Positions 1 to 8,877 of a stretch of 64,000 bases of DNA are shown here, piece after piece (the first letter of the stretch is position 1; every line of letters starts with the position of its first letter). The position numbers and the translations under genes were made by a program. The notes below the pieces were generated by a model. The model saw nothing but the letters and a program-made list of their open reading frames with translations, was not told the DNA's origin and ran no database searches. This stretch comes from Arthrobacter sp. DNA4 (GTDB taxonomy: Bacteria; Actinomycetota; Actinomycetes; Actinomycetales; Micrococcaceae): contig NZ_CP101466.1 in assembly GCF_024362385.1 (NCBI RefSeq), positions 124,001 to 188,000 of the forward strand, in the 5' to 3' direction.

Positions 1-778
1 CCACCATGGGCCGCTCCAGGGACGCGGACGCCACAGCGCGCAAACGCAATCCTCGCTTGGAGGCCTCCAGCGCCCTGGCAGCCGTGGAAGAGCCGATGGG
101 CTCCGCCTCCACCGCAATCCGCGAGACGTCCCAGTTCCAGAGAAGCCCGGCGATGAGCCGCACCTTCGTGGCCGCATCTTTCCCGGACAGGTCCGCGGAA
201 GGGTCTGCCTCCGCAATACCCCTGCGCTGCGCCTCCAGGACCGCGGACTCCAACCCGGCGCCGCGGGAAAGCTCATCGAGAATGAACGTGGACGTGCCGT
301 TGGGGCAGGCCCGGACAGCGTTGCAGCCCATGCCCCGCAGCGCGACACGGGCCATGTCCGCAGCGGGAAGCGCGGCGCCGGTGGCCCCTGAAATGCGGAT
401 GCGGCTCCCGCCATCGAGGGCCGCACGCTCAAGGTCCCGCCAATGGCTCAGCACGTGGCTCTTGGTTGCTGTCACCACGTCCACGCCACTCCGGAGGGCG
501 GCAACCGCCTCCTCCAGCGCACGCGCGTGGGCCTCCGGCGAGGAAGGCAGTGCCTGGACCAGGACGGAGGCGCCGGTCCGGGCCAGTGTCTCTTCGATGG
601 ACCGAATCGGCCCCCAAGAGGAGCGATCCGGAACCGGCGAACCGGGCGCAAGGAAGGCTTCCGTCCCGTGACCCCGGACGGCGGCAATCTGCAGCAGGGA
701 ACCCTGCTCCAGGACAACCTCGGCAAAAGCGCGGCCCACGGCACCGAAGCCGGACAGCACCAGCCGCACGGGTTTCAC
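1..778 (-). CDS. Homoserine dehydrogenase-family oxidoreductase, C-terminus cut off by the window edge
   Basis: The frame read from GTG at 778 (TTG at 781 is the alternative) stays open to base 1, so about 259 codons are visible and the end is missing. The N-terminus carries a Rossmann nucleotide-binding motif (LSGFGAVGRAF, residues about 8-18). The middle has the family signatures VTATKSH, CPNGTSTFILDE and AEADPSADLSGKDAA, which match the catalytic core of homoserine dehydrogenases that interconvert aspartate semialdehyde and homoserine with NAD(P). It starts 9 bases after the stop of the RelA/SpoT-type gene and is probably co-transcribed with it. Free-standing members without an ACT domain also occur in accessory amino acid catabolism, so the substrate is uncertain. 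Confidence 0.75.
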   Translation of the reverse strand, partial: MKPVRLVLSGFGAVGRAFAEVVLEQGSLLQIAAVRGHGTEAFLAPGSPVPDRSSWGPIRSIEETLARTGASVLVQALPSSPEAHARALEEAVAALRSGVDVVTATKSHVLSHWRDLERAALDGGSRIRISGATGAALPAADMARVALRGMGCNAVRACPNGTSTFILDELSRGAGLESAVLEAQRRGIAEADPSADLSGKDAATKVRLIAGLLWNWDVSRIAVEAEPIGSSTAARALEASKRGLRLRAVASASLERPMV

Positions 779-787
779 CAACGGCCC

Positions 788-1894
788 TTACTTCTTCGTC
801 ATCCTGTACCGCTCAATCTGCCGCAACCGCCGCAGGAGGCTGTCGCGCCGCGGGTGCGGGACGGCGTCGGGATCTTCCGCGGTGAGGTCGATGTGCTTGG
901 TGCCGTACTGCCAGAGGAGAAGGTCGTCCAGGAGCCGGTCCGGGCCGGGGGAGTAGCGGTGGTCCAGGGCCTTGCGGACCTCCGTGATCTGGTTGGCGCT
1001 GAGCAGCCCGGCCAGCTGCATGGTCTGGTTGAGCCCGTGCGCGGCGAGGAGCTCGGCCGCCCAGCCCCAGTCATCGTCCACCTTGCGGTCCACGTGCGGG
1101 AGCAGGGTCCGCCAGACGTCCCGGATCCGGTTGGGCGTCAGCGGGGCCGCACCCTCGCCGTCCATGTCCCAGTAGCCGCGGACTTCCTCGTAGCTTTCGT
1201 GAAGGTCAGAGAAGGCAGTTTCCACGGTTTCCAGCATGGCGGCGGTGGCGGTGAACTGCCGGTCGAAGTGCGGCGTCCAGGCGCGCGGGTCCTCGGCTTT
1301 GAAGCGGATGTCGTGCTCAATCTCGCTCCATGCGTGGGCGAAGATGGTGCGGATCTGGCACTCGAAGAAGTAGCTGCCGTTGGGCTGCAGATCCGGGTTG
1401 AAGACCTGCTGGTACTCTTTGACGGCTTCATTCTGGATGGTGCGCAGGATCAGGTGCCGTCTCGAATACCCGTAGGTTCCTGACTCGATGGAGCCGATGT
1501 CCTTTTCCCGGTCGCCGCGGCAGTCGAAAAGCTGCCGCTGGCGCTTGATGACATTGGCCACCGCGGCATTCTCCGCCGGCAGCTTGGTGATCACCCGGAT
1601 GCCCACCATGTCATTGAGCGTGCGGAAAGGGTCCGGAAACTTCAGGAGCCTCCGCCCGCCCGGTTCAAGCGGCTCCTCGGTACGCGAGATCTTTTCCTTG
1701 AAGGATTCCACTGTCTTGGTGCGGCCGGTAACGAACAGCGGCGTGACCTCACTGTCCTTCAGCATGTCCCGCAAAACCAGCAGGACATCACGGGTAACCA
1801 GCTTCAGGGCAGGCCGGACGCGCTCATAGATCTCCACGTTGTGCTGCACCGACTCACGCAGCGGCTCGTCCAGGCTTTCCCAGTTACTCGGCAT
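788..1894 (-). CDS. RelA/SpoT-domain (p)ppGpp synthetase-like protein
   Basis: The 368-residue protein contains one RelA/SpoT nucleotidyltransferase domain at about residues 60-200. Visible motifs are LNDMVGIRVI (94-103), YGYSRRHLIL (141-150) and ECQIRTIFAHAWSEIEHD (178-195), the substrate-binding and catalytic blocks of GTP pyrophosphokinases. No HD hydrolase, TGS or ACT domain is present, so it resembles a small alarmone synthetase rather than the long bifunctional Rel. The C-terminal 170 residues match nothing I recognise and may be regulatory. It would act in the cytoplasm, making (p)ppGpp from ATP and GDP or GTP. The homoserine-dehydrogenase-like gene follows directly. Confidence 0.8.
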   Translation of the reverse strand: MPSNWESLDEPLRESVQHNVEIYERVRPALKLVTRDVLLVLRDMLKDSEVTPLFVTGRTKTVESFKEKISRTEEPLEPGGRRLLKFPDPFRTLNDMVGIRVITKLPAENAAVANVIKRQRQLFDCRGDREKDIGSIESGTYGYSRRHLILRTIQNEAVKEYQQVFNPDLQPNGSYFFECQIRTIFAHAWSEIEHDIRFKAEDPRAWTPHFDRQFTATAAMLETVETAFSDLHESYEEVRGYWDMDGEGAAPLTPNRIRDVWRTLLPHVDRKVDDDWGWAAELLAAHGLNQTMQLAGLLSANQITEVRKALDHRYSPGPDRLLDDLLLWQYGTKHIDLTAEDPDAVPHPRRDSLLRRLRQIERYRMTKK

Positions 1895-1941
1895 GATCCC
1901 AGCTTACGGCCGGGGTCCGACAGGAAGCCTTTTAGCGGTCT

Positions 1942-2991
1942 TTACGTTGCGGCTGCTGACGTGGACCCGCGCACCACCAGCGATGTCTCCAGGGTGACGC
2001 CGCCGGACCCCAGCGACTTCCCCTCCATGAGGCCGCGAAGCTGCTCCCCGGCCTTCTGACCCAGGGCGGTGGCCGTCAGGTGCACACTGGTCAGGCCCGG
2101 ATTGCTCGTAGCCGAATAGGGCAGGTCGTCGAACCCGGCCACGGCCAGCTCCCCGGGGATCCGGATTCCGGCAACGCGCGCTTCCTGCAGCACCCCGTAC
2201 GCGTGGGTGTCGGTGGCGCAGGCGACGGCGGTTACCCCCGCGCGCTGCCAGTCCGGCCACGCTTCGGCGAACGCGCCCGCCGCCGCGCCGACGTCGATGG
2301 TGGTGCTGATAATGCGTTCCGGGCTTACGGTGACGCCACGGGAGGCGGCTTCCGCCAGGAACGCTGCGCGCCGGACCGCAAAGGTCCCGGTGCCGGTCAC
2401 GCTGTCCACATAGGCAGCTTCCCTGTGCCCGGCGTCGGCCAGGTGCGCCGCCAGCTGGCGTGCCCCGCTGGCCACATCCAGGTTCACAGAGGGCGCGTAG
2501 GATTCCAGCCCCGGCGCATCAAGCAGGACAAGGGGCGACGGCGACGCCAGGTCTTCGAGGAACCCTGCGTTGGGTGCGTCCACCAGCAGCCCCGCCGGCC
2601 GCAGGGACATCAGGCGCCGGACGTCGTCGGCCTCCGGAAACTCGCCGGCCTCGGTGACGGACAGCAGCAGCTGGTACTGCGGGCCCAGCGATTCCCGCAC
2701 CCCGGCGATCACCTTGGCAAAGAACGGGTTGGAGATGTCCGGCGCCACCAGGATCACAATCGAGCTGACCCCCTTGGCCAGGGAACTGCCGATCCCGTCC
2801 ACCACGTACCCCAGCTCCGCAATGGCCTCCCGTACCCGGGAAATGTTGTCCTCGGCCACGCGGCCGGCCGTCTTGCCATTGGCCACCAGCGACACCGTGG
2901 CCACCGAAACGCCGGCCCGCGCAGCGACCATCGCCGCCGTCACCCGCCGCGGCCGTGGCCGTTGCTGCTGCACCTGTTCCCCGGAATCCAT
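1942..2991 (-). CDS. LacI-family transcriptional regulator of the nucleoside operon
   Basis: This is a 349-residue DNA-binding protein. The helix-turn-helix lies at about residues 17-45 (TAAMVAARAGVSVATVSLV), followed by the hinge and a periplasmic-binding-protein-like sensor domain (IVILVAPDISNPFF onward). I chose ATG at 2991; an upstream start in the same frame at 3078 would add 29 residues not typical of the family. It is divergent from the nucleoside hydrolase, MFS and ribokinase operon. Two LacI-type operator palindromes lie between the divergent genes, so it probably represses that operon and possibly itself, with a nucleoside or ribose derivative as inducer (inference). Confidence 0.85.
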   Translation of the reverse strand: MDSGEQVQQQRPRPRRVTAAMVAARAGVSVATVSLVANGKTAGRVAEDNISRVREAIAELGYVVDGIGSSLAKGVSSIVILVAPDISNPFFAKVIAGVRESLGPQYQLLLSVTEAGEFPEADDVRRLMSLRPAGLLVDAPNAGFLEDLASPSPLVLLDAPGLESYAPSVNLDVASGARQLAAHLADAGHREAAYVDSVTGTGTFAVRRAAFLAEAASRGVTVSPERIISTTIDVGAAAGAFAEAWPDWQRAGVTAVACATDTHAYGVLQEARVAGIRIPGELAVAGFDDLPYSATSNPGLTSVHLTATALGQKAGEQLRGLMEGKSLGSGGVTLETSLVVRGSTSAAAT

Positions 2992-3082
2992 ACTTTGATC
3001 GTAGTAGGCGCGGCCGGGCGCCGGTCCCGCCTCAAAAAGATGGGCACGATGAGAGTGGTGAACTTCTATGCCCGCCAACGCA

Positions 3083-3129
3083 TCAAGCGTTTGACGTGCT
3101 GCAATGCCGAGGCAACGTTAAGCGTTTGA
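3083..3129. promoter_or_regulatory. Pair of LacI-type operators before the nucleoside catabolism operon
   Basis: TCAAGCGTTTGA at 3083-3094 and TTAAGCGTTTGA at 3118-3129 are near-palindromes with the central CG and outer TCAA/TTGA arms typical of LacI-family operators. They sit 35 bp apart in the 208-bp gap between the divergent LacI gene (start 2991) and nucleoside hydrolase (start 3200). The repetition and position support operator function; binding is inferred. Confidence 0.65.
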
Positions 3130-3199
3130 CGTACACCACAAAACCCTGCCATGATCACTCCCGGAATACTCAAGACCCCTGCCTCCCCGGCAGGCCCCA

Positions 3200-4321
3200 A
3201 TGACGTGGAGCACCATCGTGGAACCTAATCCCCAAGAGAATCAGTCCCGGACGGGTTCAACAGAACCCCGGAAGATCATCCTGGACTGCGACCCCGGCCA
3301 CGATGACGCCGTGGCCCTGCTGCTGGCACACGGCAACGCCAACATCGAACTGCTGGCCGTCACCACAGTGGTAGGCAACCAGACCCTCGAAAAAGTCACG
3401 CGCAACGCCCTTGCCGTCGGGACCATCGCCGGCATCACCGGCGTCCCCTTCGCGGCCGGCTGCCCCCGCCCGCTGGTCCGCAGCATCGAAACCGCACCGG
3501 ACATCCACGGCGAGTCCGGCATGGACGGCCCCGCCCTGCCCGAGTCCGCCATCGAGCTGGACCCGCGCCACGCCGTCGACCTCATCATCGACACCGTGAT
3601 GGCGCACGAGCCCGGCACCGTCACCCTGGTGCCCACCGCCGGCCTGACCAACATCGCCCTGGCCGCCCGCAAGGAACCGCGCATCGTGGAACGCGTCAAG
3701 GAAGTGGTCCTCATGGGCGGCGGCTACCACGTGGGCAACTGGAGCGCCGTGGCCGAGTTCAACATCATCATCGACCCCGAGGCCGCCCACATCGTCTTCA
3801 ACGAGAAGTGGCCCGTGGTCATGGTGGGCCTGGACCTCACCCACCAGGCGCTGGCCACCCCGGAGGTCGTGGAGAAAATCGCCGCGATCGGCACCGGGCC
3901 CGCCAAGTTCGTCACCGAACTGATGGACTTCTTTGCCCACACCTACAAGGACGCACAGGGCTTCGACTACCCGCCGGTCCACGATCCCTGCGCCGTCGCG
4001 TACGTCATCGACCCCAGCATCGTCAGCACCCGCAAGGTTCCCGTGAACATTGAACTCCAGGGCACGCTGACCTTGGGCATGACCGTGGCGGACTTCCGCG
4101 CCCCGGCCCCCGCCGACTGCCACACCAGCGTGGCCGTGGACCTGGACCACGCACGATTCTGGGACCTGGTCACCGACGCGCTGGAACGCATCGGCGAGCC
4201 AATTACCACCGGCAACACGGACGACGGCGGACGCAGCGAAGGTGCGTCGCCCACCAGCGGCAACGCGGCCGACGTCGTACGTCCGGGCGCTGCCTCCCTC
4301 ACCACCGGAGGGGTCAAGTAA
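3200..4321 (+). CDS. Inosine-uridine-type nucleoside hydrolase
   Basis: The 373-residue protein begins its conserved part at about residue 27 with the calcium-binding motif DCDPGHDDAVALLLA, diagnostic of the nucleoside N-ribohydrolase family. It also has the late HDPCAVAY segment containing the active-site His. These enzymes hydrolyse nucleosides to base plus ribose in the cytoplasm. The C-terminal 40 residues (Gly/Asp/Ser rich) extend past the usual family end and look disordered. The stop codon abuts the ATG of the MFS gene (TAAATG), and a ribokinase follows, giving an uptake, hydrolysis and ribose phosphorylation operon. An in-frame later start is possible because the first 25 residues are not conserved. 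Confidence 0.88.
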   Translation: MTWSTIVEPNPQENQSRTGSTEPRKIILDCDPGHDDAVALLLAHGNANIELLAVTTVVGNQTLEKVTRNALAVGTIAGITGVPFAAGCPRPLVRSIETAPDIHGESGMDGPALPESAIELDPRHAVDLIIDTVMAHEPGTVTLVPTAGLTNIALAARKEPRIVERVKEVVLMGGGYHVGNWSAVAEFNIIIDPEAAHIVFNEKWPVVMVGLDLTHQALATPEVVEKIAAIGTGPAKFVTELMDFFAHTYKDAQGFDYPPVHDPCAVAYVIDPSIVSTRKVPVNIELQGTLTLGMTVADFRAPAPADCHTSVAVDLDHARFWDLVTDALERIGEPITTGNTDDGGRSEGASPTSGNAADVVRPGAASLTTGGVK

Positions 4322-5752
4322 ATGACGACCGCAACCATAACTGAAACCAAGACCGGCCGCGGCAACATCGCCGCCCTCATGACCGCCCTGCTGGCAGCCT
4401 GCGTGGCGTTCCAGCTCAACGCCTCCATGCTCAGCCCCGCCTTGGTAACCATGGGCCAGGAACTCAAGGCGGACCAGGCCCTGATCGGCCTCTCCCAGAC
4501 CTGGTTCTTCACCGCTGCCGCGCTGTTCTCCCTGTTCCTTCCCCGCTTGAGCGACATCGTGGGCCGCAAGAAGGTCCTGGTGGGCATGATGCTGCTCATG
4601 GCCGTGGGCTCCGTCATCGCAGCGCTGGCCCCGGACATCACGTGGCTCTTTGTGGGCCGCATCATCCAGGGCGTCAGCGGCCCCACCGTCCCGCTCTGCC
4701 TGATCATGCTGCGCTCCGCCGTCAGCAACCCGCGCAAGTACGGCACCCTCATGGGCCTCATCACCGCAGTCAACGGCGGTGTGGCCGTCGTGGACTCCTT
4801 CGTGGGCGGCTACTTCGCCGAGCACTTCGGCTTCCGCAGCATCTTCTGGCTGATGGTGGTCCTGGCCCTCGCGGCCACCGCCCTCATCATGTTCCTCGCA
4901 TCCGAAAGCAAGCCCGGCGCCGGCACCCGGATGGACTGGCGCGGCGTGTTCTTCATTGTGGTGGCCGTGGGCGCCCTGCTCACCGCGCTCAACGAAGCAG
5001 CCAAGCTCGTGGCCGGCTTCAACTCCGGCACGCTGCTGCTGAGCCTGGCGCTGGTCCTGGTATCCGCCGTCGCGTTCTTCGCCTTCTGGCGCACCGAACA
5101 GCGCACCGCCCAGCCCATGGTGGAAACCGTGCACCTGCGCCAGCGCGCCACCTGGGCGCCGCTGCTCACCACCACCCTGACCATGACCGGCATCTTCGCC
5201 GTCATCAACGGCATCGTGCCCGCCTACGTCCAGGCCGCCGACCCGGGCTTTGGCGTGGGCCCCACCGAAATGTCACTGATCATCCTCACCCCGTACGCCC
5301 TGCTGGGCTGGCTGGTGGGCCCGCTCAGCGGCAAGCTTGCACCCGTCCTCGGGTACACCAAGGTGCTGCGGATCGGGCTCCTGGGCAGCATCGCCGCGCT
5401 CGCCGTCATCGCCTTCCTGGGCCTGCACAGCCTGCCGATGATGATCGCCGGAACGGTCTTGCTGGGCATCATGTACGCCGGTACGGTCAACATCATGCTC
5501 AACGGACTCGGCGTTGTCCTCTCGCCTGCCGGTAACCCCGGCTTCCTCCCCGGCATGAACGCCGGCGCCTTTAACCTGGGCGCGGGCCTGAGCTTCCTCA
5601 TCCTGCCCGCCGTGCTGGTGGCGACCTCCGCACTCGGGGATGCGACCGCGTCGTACCTGACCGTCGTACTCGTCGGGCTGGCGCTGACCGTGGCCGCGTT
5701 CGCGGCGTCGCTGCTCATCCCCAAGCCGGTTGAGGCCGAGGTGGCCCCATGA
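4322..5752 (+). CDS. MFS transporter, probable nucleoside uptake
   Basis: The 476-residue integral membrane protein has hydrophobic helices throughout and the MFS motif A segment LPRLSDIVGRKKVL between the second and third helices. The early part (MTALLAACVAFQLNASMLSPAL) and the layout resemble 12-14 helix drug or metabolite antiporter-type MFS proteins. It lies between a nucleoside hydrolase (directly abutting) and a ribokinase (4-bp ATGA overlap), so transport of nucleosides or ribose is the likely role. Family membership is clear; the substrate is inferred from context only. Confidence 0.85.
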   Translation: MTTATITETKTGRGNIAALMTALLAACVAFQLNASMLSPALVTMGQELKADQALIGLSQTWFFTAAALFSLFLPRLSDIVGRKKVLVGMMLLMAVGSVIAALAPDITWLFVGRIIQGVSGPTVPLCLIMLRSAVSNPRKYGTLMGLITAVNGGVAVVDSFVGGYFAEHFGFRSIFWLMVVLALAATALIMFLASESKPGAGTRMDWRGVFFIVVAVGALLTALNEAAKLVAGFNSGTLLLSLALVLVSAVAFFAFWRTEQRTAQPMVETVHLRQRATWAPLLTTTLTMTGIFAVINGIVPAYVQAADPGFGVGPTEMSLIILTPYALLGWLVGPLSGKLAPVLGYTKVLRIGLLGSIAALAVIAFLGLHSLPMMIAGTVLLGIMYAGTVNIMLNGLGVVLSPAGNPGFLPGMNAGAFNLGAGLSFLILPAVLVATSALGDATASYLTVVLVGLALTVAAFAASLLIPKPVEAEVAP

Positions 5753-6714
5753 GCAGCGCGGGCGTTGGGCACCCAGGCCGGATCGTCGTCGTCGGCTCCC
5801 TGAACGCCGACCTCACCATCTACTGCGAGCGGCTCCCGCAGCCCGGCGAAACCGTGCAGGGCAACGGCTTCGCCGTGAACCCCGGTGGCAAGAGCGCCAA
5901 CCAGGCCGTGGCCGCGGCCCGGCTGGGCGGCCACGTCAGCCTGGTGGGTGCCGTGGGGGAGGACGCCAACGGCAACATGCTCGAGGCCTCGGTGGCCGGC
6001 GCAGGCGTGGACGTCAGCCATGTCCGCACGTCCAGCGAGCCCACAGGTGTCGCCGTGATCGCCGTGGACGCCCGCGGCGAGAACAACATCATCATCTCGG
6101 CCGGTGCCAACGGCACGTTGTCCCCGGCGGACGTGGCCGGCGCCGGGGACGTGCTGGAGGGGGCTGCCGTGGTGAGCCTGTGCCTGGAGGTCAGCACGGA
6201 CACCGTGCTCGCCGCCGCACAGGCAGGGCACGACGCCGACGCAACAGTTTTGCTGAATCTCTCGCCGTATGCGGAGATCCCGTCAGCCCTGGCCGGGTTG
6301 GCGGATGTCCTGCTGGTCAACGCGCATGAGGCCGCGCTGTTCCTGGCTTCTGAAATCCCGGGGGCGGACGCTCCTGCTGAGGAGTGGGACGCGGTGCGGG
6401 AGCGGTTCGCCGGTCACGGAATCCGGCAGGTCCTGGTGACGCTGGGCTCGCAGGGGTCCGTGGTGCTGGACTCGCTCGCCGCGCCCGGCGCCCGGGTGAC
6501 CCGTGTGCAGCCCACGACGGTTGGTGCCGTGGACACCACCGGGGCCGGGGATGCCTTCACGGGTGCCGTTGCGGTCCGGCTGGCGGCGGGCGATGCACTC
6601 GCGGATGCCGCAGCATTCGCCTCCGTTGCCGCGGCGCTGGCCACCACCCGCAAAGGGACGCAGGCGGCGTACCCGGAAGCGGCCGACGTCGAACGCCGCC
6701 TCCGCACGTCCTAG
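5749..6714 (+). CDS. rbsK: Ribokinase (PfkB family)
   Basis: The 321-residue sugar kinase starts with VVVGSLNADLTIYCERLPQP, has the substrate and first PfkB signature NPGGKSANQAVAAARLGG near residues 44-61, and the ATP and catalytic signature DTTGAGDAFTGA near residues 264-275 with the catalytic Asp. This pattern (GSxNxD plus GGKSANQA) is characteristic of ribokinases, which phosphorylate ribose at O5. It overlaps the MFS stop codon by 4 bases. The ribose would come from the nucleoside hydrolase two genes upstream. Another pentose or hexose cannot be excluded by sequence alone. Confidence 0.85.
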   Translation: MSSAGVGHPGRIVVVGSLNADLTIYCERLPQPGETVQGNGFAVNPGGKSANQAVAAARLGGHVSLVGAVGEDANGNMLEASVAGAGVDVSHVRTSSEPTGVAVIAVDARGENNIIISAGANGTLSPADVAGAGDVLEGAAVVSLCLEVSTDTVLAAAQAGHDADATVLLNLSPYAEIPSALAGLADVLLVNAHEAALFLASEIPGADAPAEEWDAVRERFAGHGIRQVLVTLGSQGSVVLDSLAAPGARVTRVQPTTVGAVDTTGAGDAFTGAVAVRLAAGDALADAAAFASVAAALATTRKGTQAAYPEAADVERRLRTS

Positions 6715-6734
6715 CCCACGCACCTTCTAAAACC

Positions 6735-6848
6735 CATTCATTGCTCCCCACCGGCACCCTAGCCTCGCAAGCTCGGCCAGGGAACCCTGCCGGCGTGGGC
6801 CCAACGCCCTTTTCGTGCGTCAAAACGGCGTTTGCGGAGCAACCGATG
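6735..6848. repeat. Palindromic intergenic repeat, copy 1 (expanded form)
   Basis: The 30 bases at 6819-6848 match 26 of 30 bases at 53908-53937 in a second copy of this element. The left arm at 6735-6750 matches 12 of 16 bases of the second copy's left arm. Here the arms are separated by about 50 extra bases, and an inner stem AACGCC (6803-6808) / GGCGTT (6827-6832) remains. The element lies in the convergent gap between the ribokinase gene and the LacI gene ending at 6851, only 2 bp beyond the LacI stop. It may serve as a terminator or be a small interspersed repeat. Confidence 0.6.
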
Positions 6849-6850
6849 GG

Positions 6851-7933
6851 CTACGCGTGGGCCTGGGCCTGGGCGGACGCGCGTTCCACGGCGGGGCAGT
6901 GGATCTTTGCCGGGCCGCCGGGGGCGGGATCGATTCCCAGCAACACCCGCACGCCGGCGGCACCGAGTTCGTAGTGCGGGAGGGCCACGGTGGACAGCGG
7001 TGGCCGGAGGTGTGCGGCAATGACTTCCTGGTTGTCGAAGCCCACCACGGCGATGTCGCCGGGGATGGACAGCCCGTGTTCGCGCAGGCCGTCGTAGAGG
7101 CCCATGGCCATCCGGTCGTTGTAGCAGAACACGGCCGGTGCCCCGCGCTCGAGCAGCCCGGCCGTGGCCAGGTAGCCGCCCTCCTGGTCCGGATAGGCCT
7201 CCATCACCAGGTCCGGGTCGAACGGAATGCCGGCATTCTCCAATGCCTGCCGGTAACCGGCCAGCCGCCCGTCCTTGGCCGGTGCCGGGATGGTGGCGTT
7301 AATGAACGCGATCCGCCGGTGGCCGTGCGCCAACAGGAGTTCTGTCGCTGAGCGGCCGCCCTGGACCTCGTCCGGAACCACGGCCCGGGCGCCCTGTTCG
7401 TTGGAGAAGCAGTTCACCAGGACGAAGTCCGCTTCCCGCAGCGGGGCCGGAATGTCCGTCTGGCGGTGGAACCAGGTGGAATAGAGGATGCCGCGCACCT
7501 TGTACTCCAGCATCATGGCGATGGCGTCCTGCTCCAGTTCACTGTTGCCCTCGGTGTTGGCGATGAGCAGCGCGTACCCGTGCTTCCACGCCTCATCCTG
7601 CGCCCCGTGGATGATCTGGTAAGCAAAGGGCGTGGTGGCCACGCCGTCGGCCACCAACCCGATGAACTTGGACGTCCCGCTGACCAGTGTCTTTGCCATC
7701 GCGTTGGGCCGGTAGCCCAGCGCGCGGATGGCGTCCTTGACCCGTTGGCGGGTTTCCTCCGCGATCCGGGCATCCTTTTTCTTGTTGACCACCAGCGAGA
7801 CCGTGGCGGTGGAAACACCGGCTGCTTCGGCCACGTCCCGGAGGGTAACGGGATGCGGCCGTTCCGGCGCTTTCGGCGAGGGGCGCTGTGGTCCGCGTGC
7901 GGATGCCTCCGCGCCATTCTCCATTGAACTCAT
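6851..7933 (-). CDS. LacI-family regulator of the levan/fructan module
   Basis: The 360-residue regulator has a helix-turn-helix at about residues 28-50 (VTLRDVAEAAGVSTATVSLV), hinge NAMAKTLVSG, and a sugar-sensing C-terminal domain (IGLVADGVATTPFAYQII onward). ATG at 7933 is preferred because AAGGAGGG sits just upstream; another ATG at 7974 overlaps the permease stop. It is the last gene of the operon containing a GH32 hydrolase, binding protein and two permeases. It most plausibly controls that operon and the divergent levan fructotransferase through the palindromes in the gap 12616-12889. Confidence 0.88.
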   Translation of the reverse strand: MSSMENGAEASARGPQRPSPKAPERPHPVTLRDVAEAAGVSTATVSLVVNKKKDARIAEETRQRVKDAIRALGYRPNAMAKTLVSGTSKFIGLVADGVATTPFAYQIIHGAQDEAWKHGYALLIANTEGNSELEQDAIAMMLEYKVRGILYSTWFHRQTDIPAPLREADFVLVNCFSNEQGARAVVPDEVQGGRSATELLLAHGHRRIAFINATIPAPAKDGRLAGYRQALENAGIPFDPDLVMEAYPDQEGGYLATAGLLERGAPAVFCYNDRMAMGLYDGLREHGLSIPGDIAVVGFDNQEVIAAHLRPPLSTVALPHYELGAAGVRVLLGIDPAPGGPAKIHCPAVERASAQAQAHA

Positions 7934-7971
7934 CTGCCCTCCTTCAGGAGTATAACCATCGGCAGTGGCGG

Positions 7972-8877
7972 TCATCCCTTGGTCGCCCCGCTTTCGAGTC
8001 CCTGGATCATGGCCTTGTTGAGCACCAGGAACACCAGCAGCAGCGGGGTGATGGTGACGCAGACGGCGGCGAACGTGGCCGTCCAGTCCACCTTGCCCAT
8101 GGCCCCGATGTAATTCTGCAGCCCCAGCGGAATGGTCTTCAAATCCTCCGACAGGACGAACGTGTTGGCGAAGATGAAGTCGTTCCAGATGAAGATGCTG
8201 TTGACCAGCACCACGGTGACCACGGTGTTTACGGACAGTGGAAGGGTGATCAGCCCGAAGATCCGGTAGGGCCCCGCGCCGTCCAGGGACGCCGCCTCGT
8301 ACGTCTCCTTCGGGATGTACTCGTAAAACGAGGAGAACAGGTACACGGACATCGGCAGCGAAAAACCAGCCAGCGGGATGATCATCGACTGGTAGGTGTC
8401 CAATAGGTTCACCTGCGAATAGTCGATGAACAGCGGGACCAGCGCGATCTGGACAGGGACGATGATCCCGATCAGGAACAGCCCGCGGACCAGTTTGCTG
8501 AGCCGGAACCCCAGCACCTGGATGGCGTAGGCGGCCATCATCCCCAGCAGGACGATCAGGACGTTGGCGCCCATGGTCACCACGAAGCTGTTCAGGATGT
8601 TCCGGCCCAGGTCCCCCGTTTCGAAGGCCCTTGCGTAGTTCTCCCAGGTCAACGAGCCGGGCAGCGCGAACGGGTCCCCGGTGGCGAAGTCCTGTTCGGT
8701 GCGCAGGCTGGTGAGGAACAGCCAGGCCAGCGGGTACACCTGCACGATCACGATCAGCATGATCAGTACGCGGGACAAGGTGCGGAACAAGTCCGGCCGG
8801 CGCTTGCGGCGCTGCAGTGGCCGCCTTGGAGGTTCGACGGCGGTTGGCCGGGTTGGCGGGGCTGCCTGGGTGATCAT
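7972..8877 (-). CDS. Carbohydrate ABC transporter permease (MalG-like)
   Basis: The 301-residue inner-membrane permease has about six transmembrane helices and the cytoplasmic EAA loop EAASLDGAGPYRIFGLITLP, which contacts the ATPase. Placement as the second permease after a MalF-like partner, and the long N-terminal tail before the first helix, fit the MalG subfamily. The start at 8877 overlaps the upstream permease stop (ATGA). No ATP-binding subunit is encoded nearby, so a shared MsiK-type ATPase encoded elsewhere is expected, as is common in actinobacteria. Confidence 0.9.
   Translation of the reverse strand: MITQAAPPTRPTAVEPPRRPLQRRKRRPDLFRTLSRVLIMLIVIVQVYPLAWLFLTSLRTEQDFATGDPFALPGSLTWENYARAFETGDLGRNILNSFVVTMGANVLIVLLGMMAAYAIQVLGFRLSKLVRGLFLIGIIVPVQIALVPLFIDYSQVNLLDTYQSMIIPLAGFSLPMSVYLFSSFYEYIPKETYEAASLDGAGPYRIFGLITLPLSVNTVVTVVLVNSIFIWNDFIFANTFVLSEDLKTIPLGLQNYIGAMGKVDWTATFAAVCVTITPLLLVFLVLNKAMIQGLESGATKG

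Noticed and set aside
3257..5134. A 625-codon open frame on the minus strand opposite the nucleoside hydrolase and MFS genes
   Set aside because: It is His/Gly/Gln-rich with no domain and lies wholly opposite two well-supported genes; it is a GC-rich antisense shadow.
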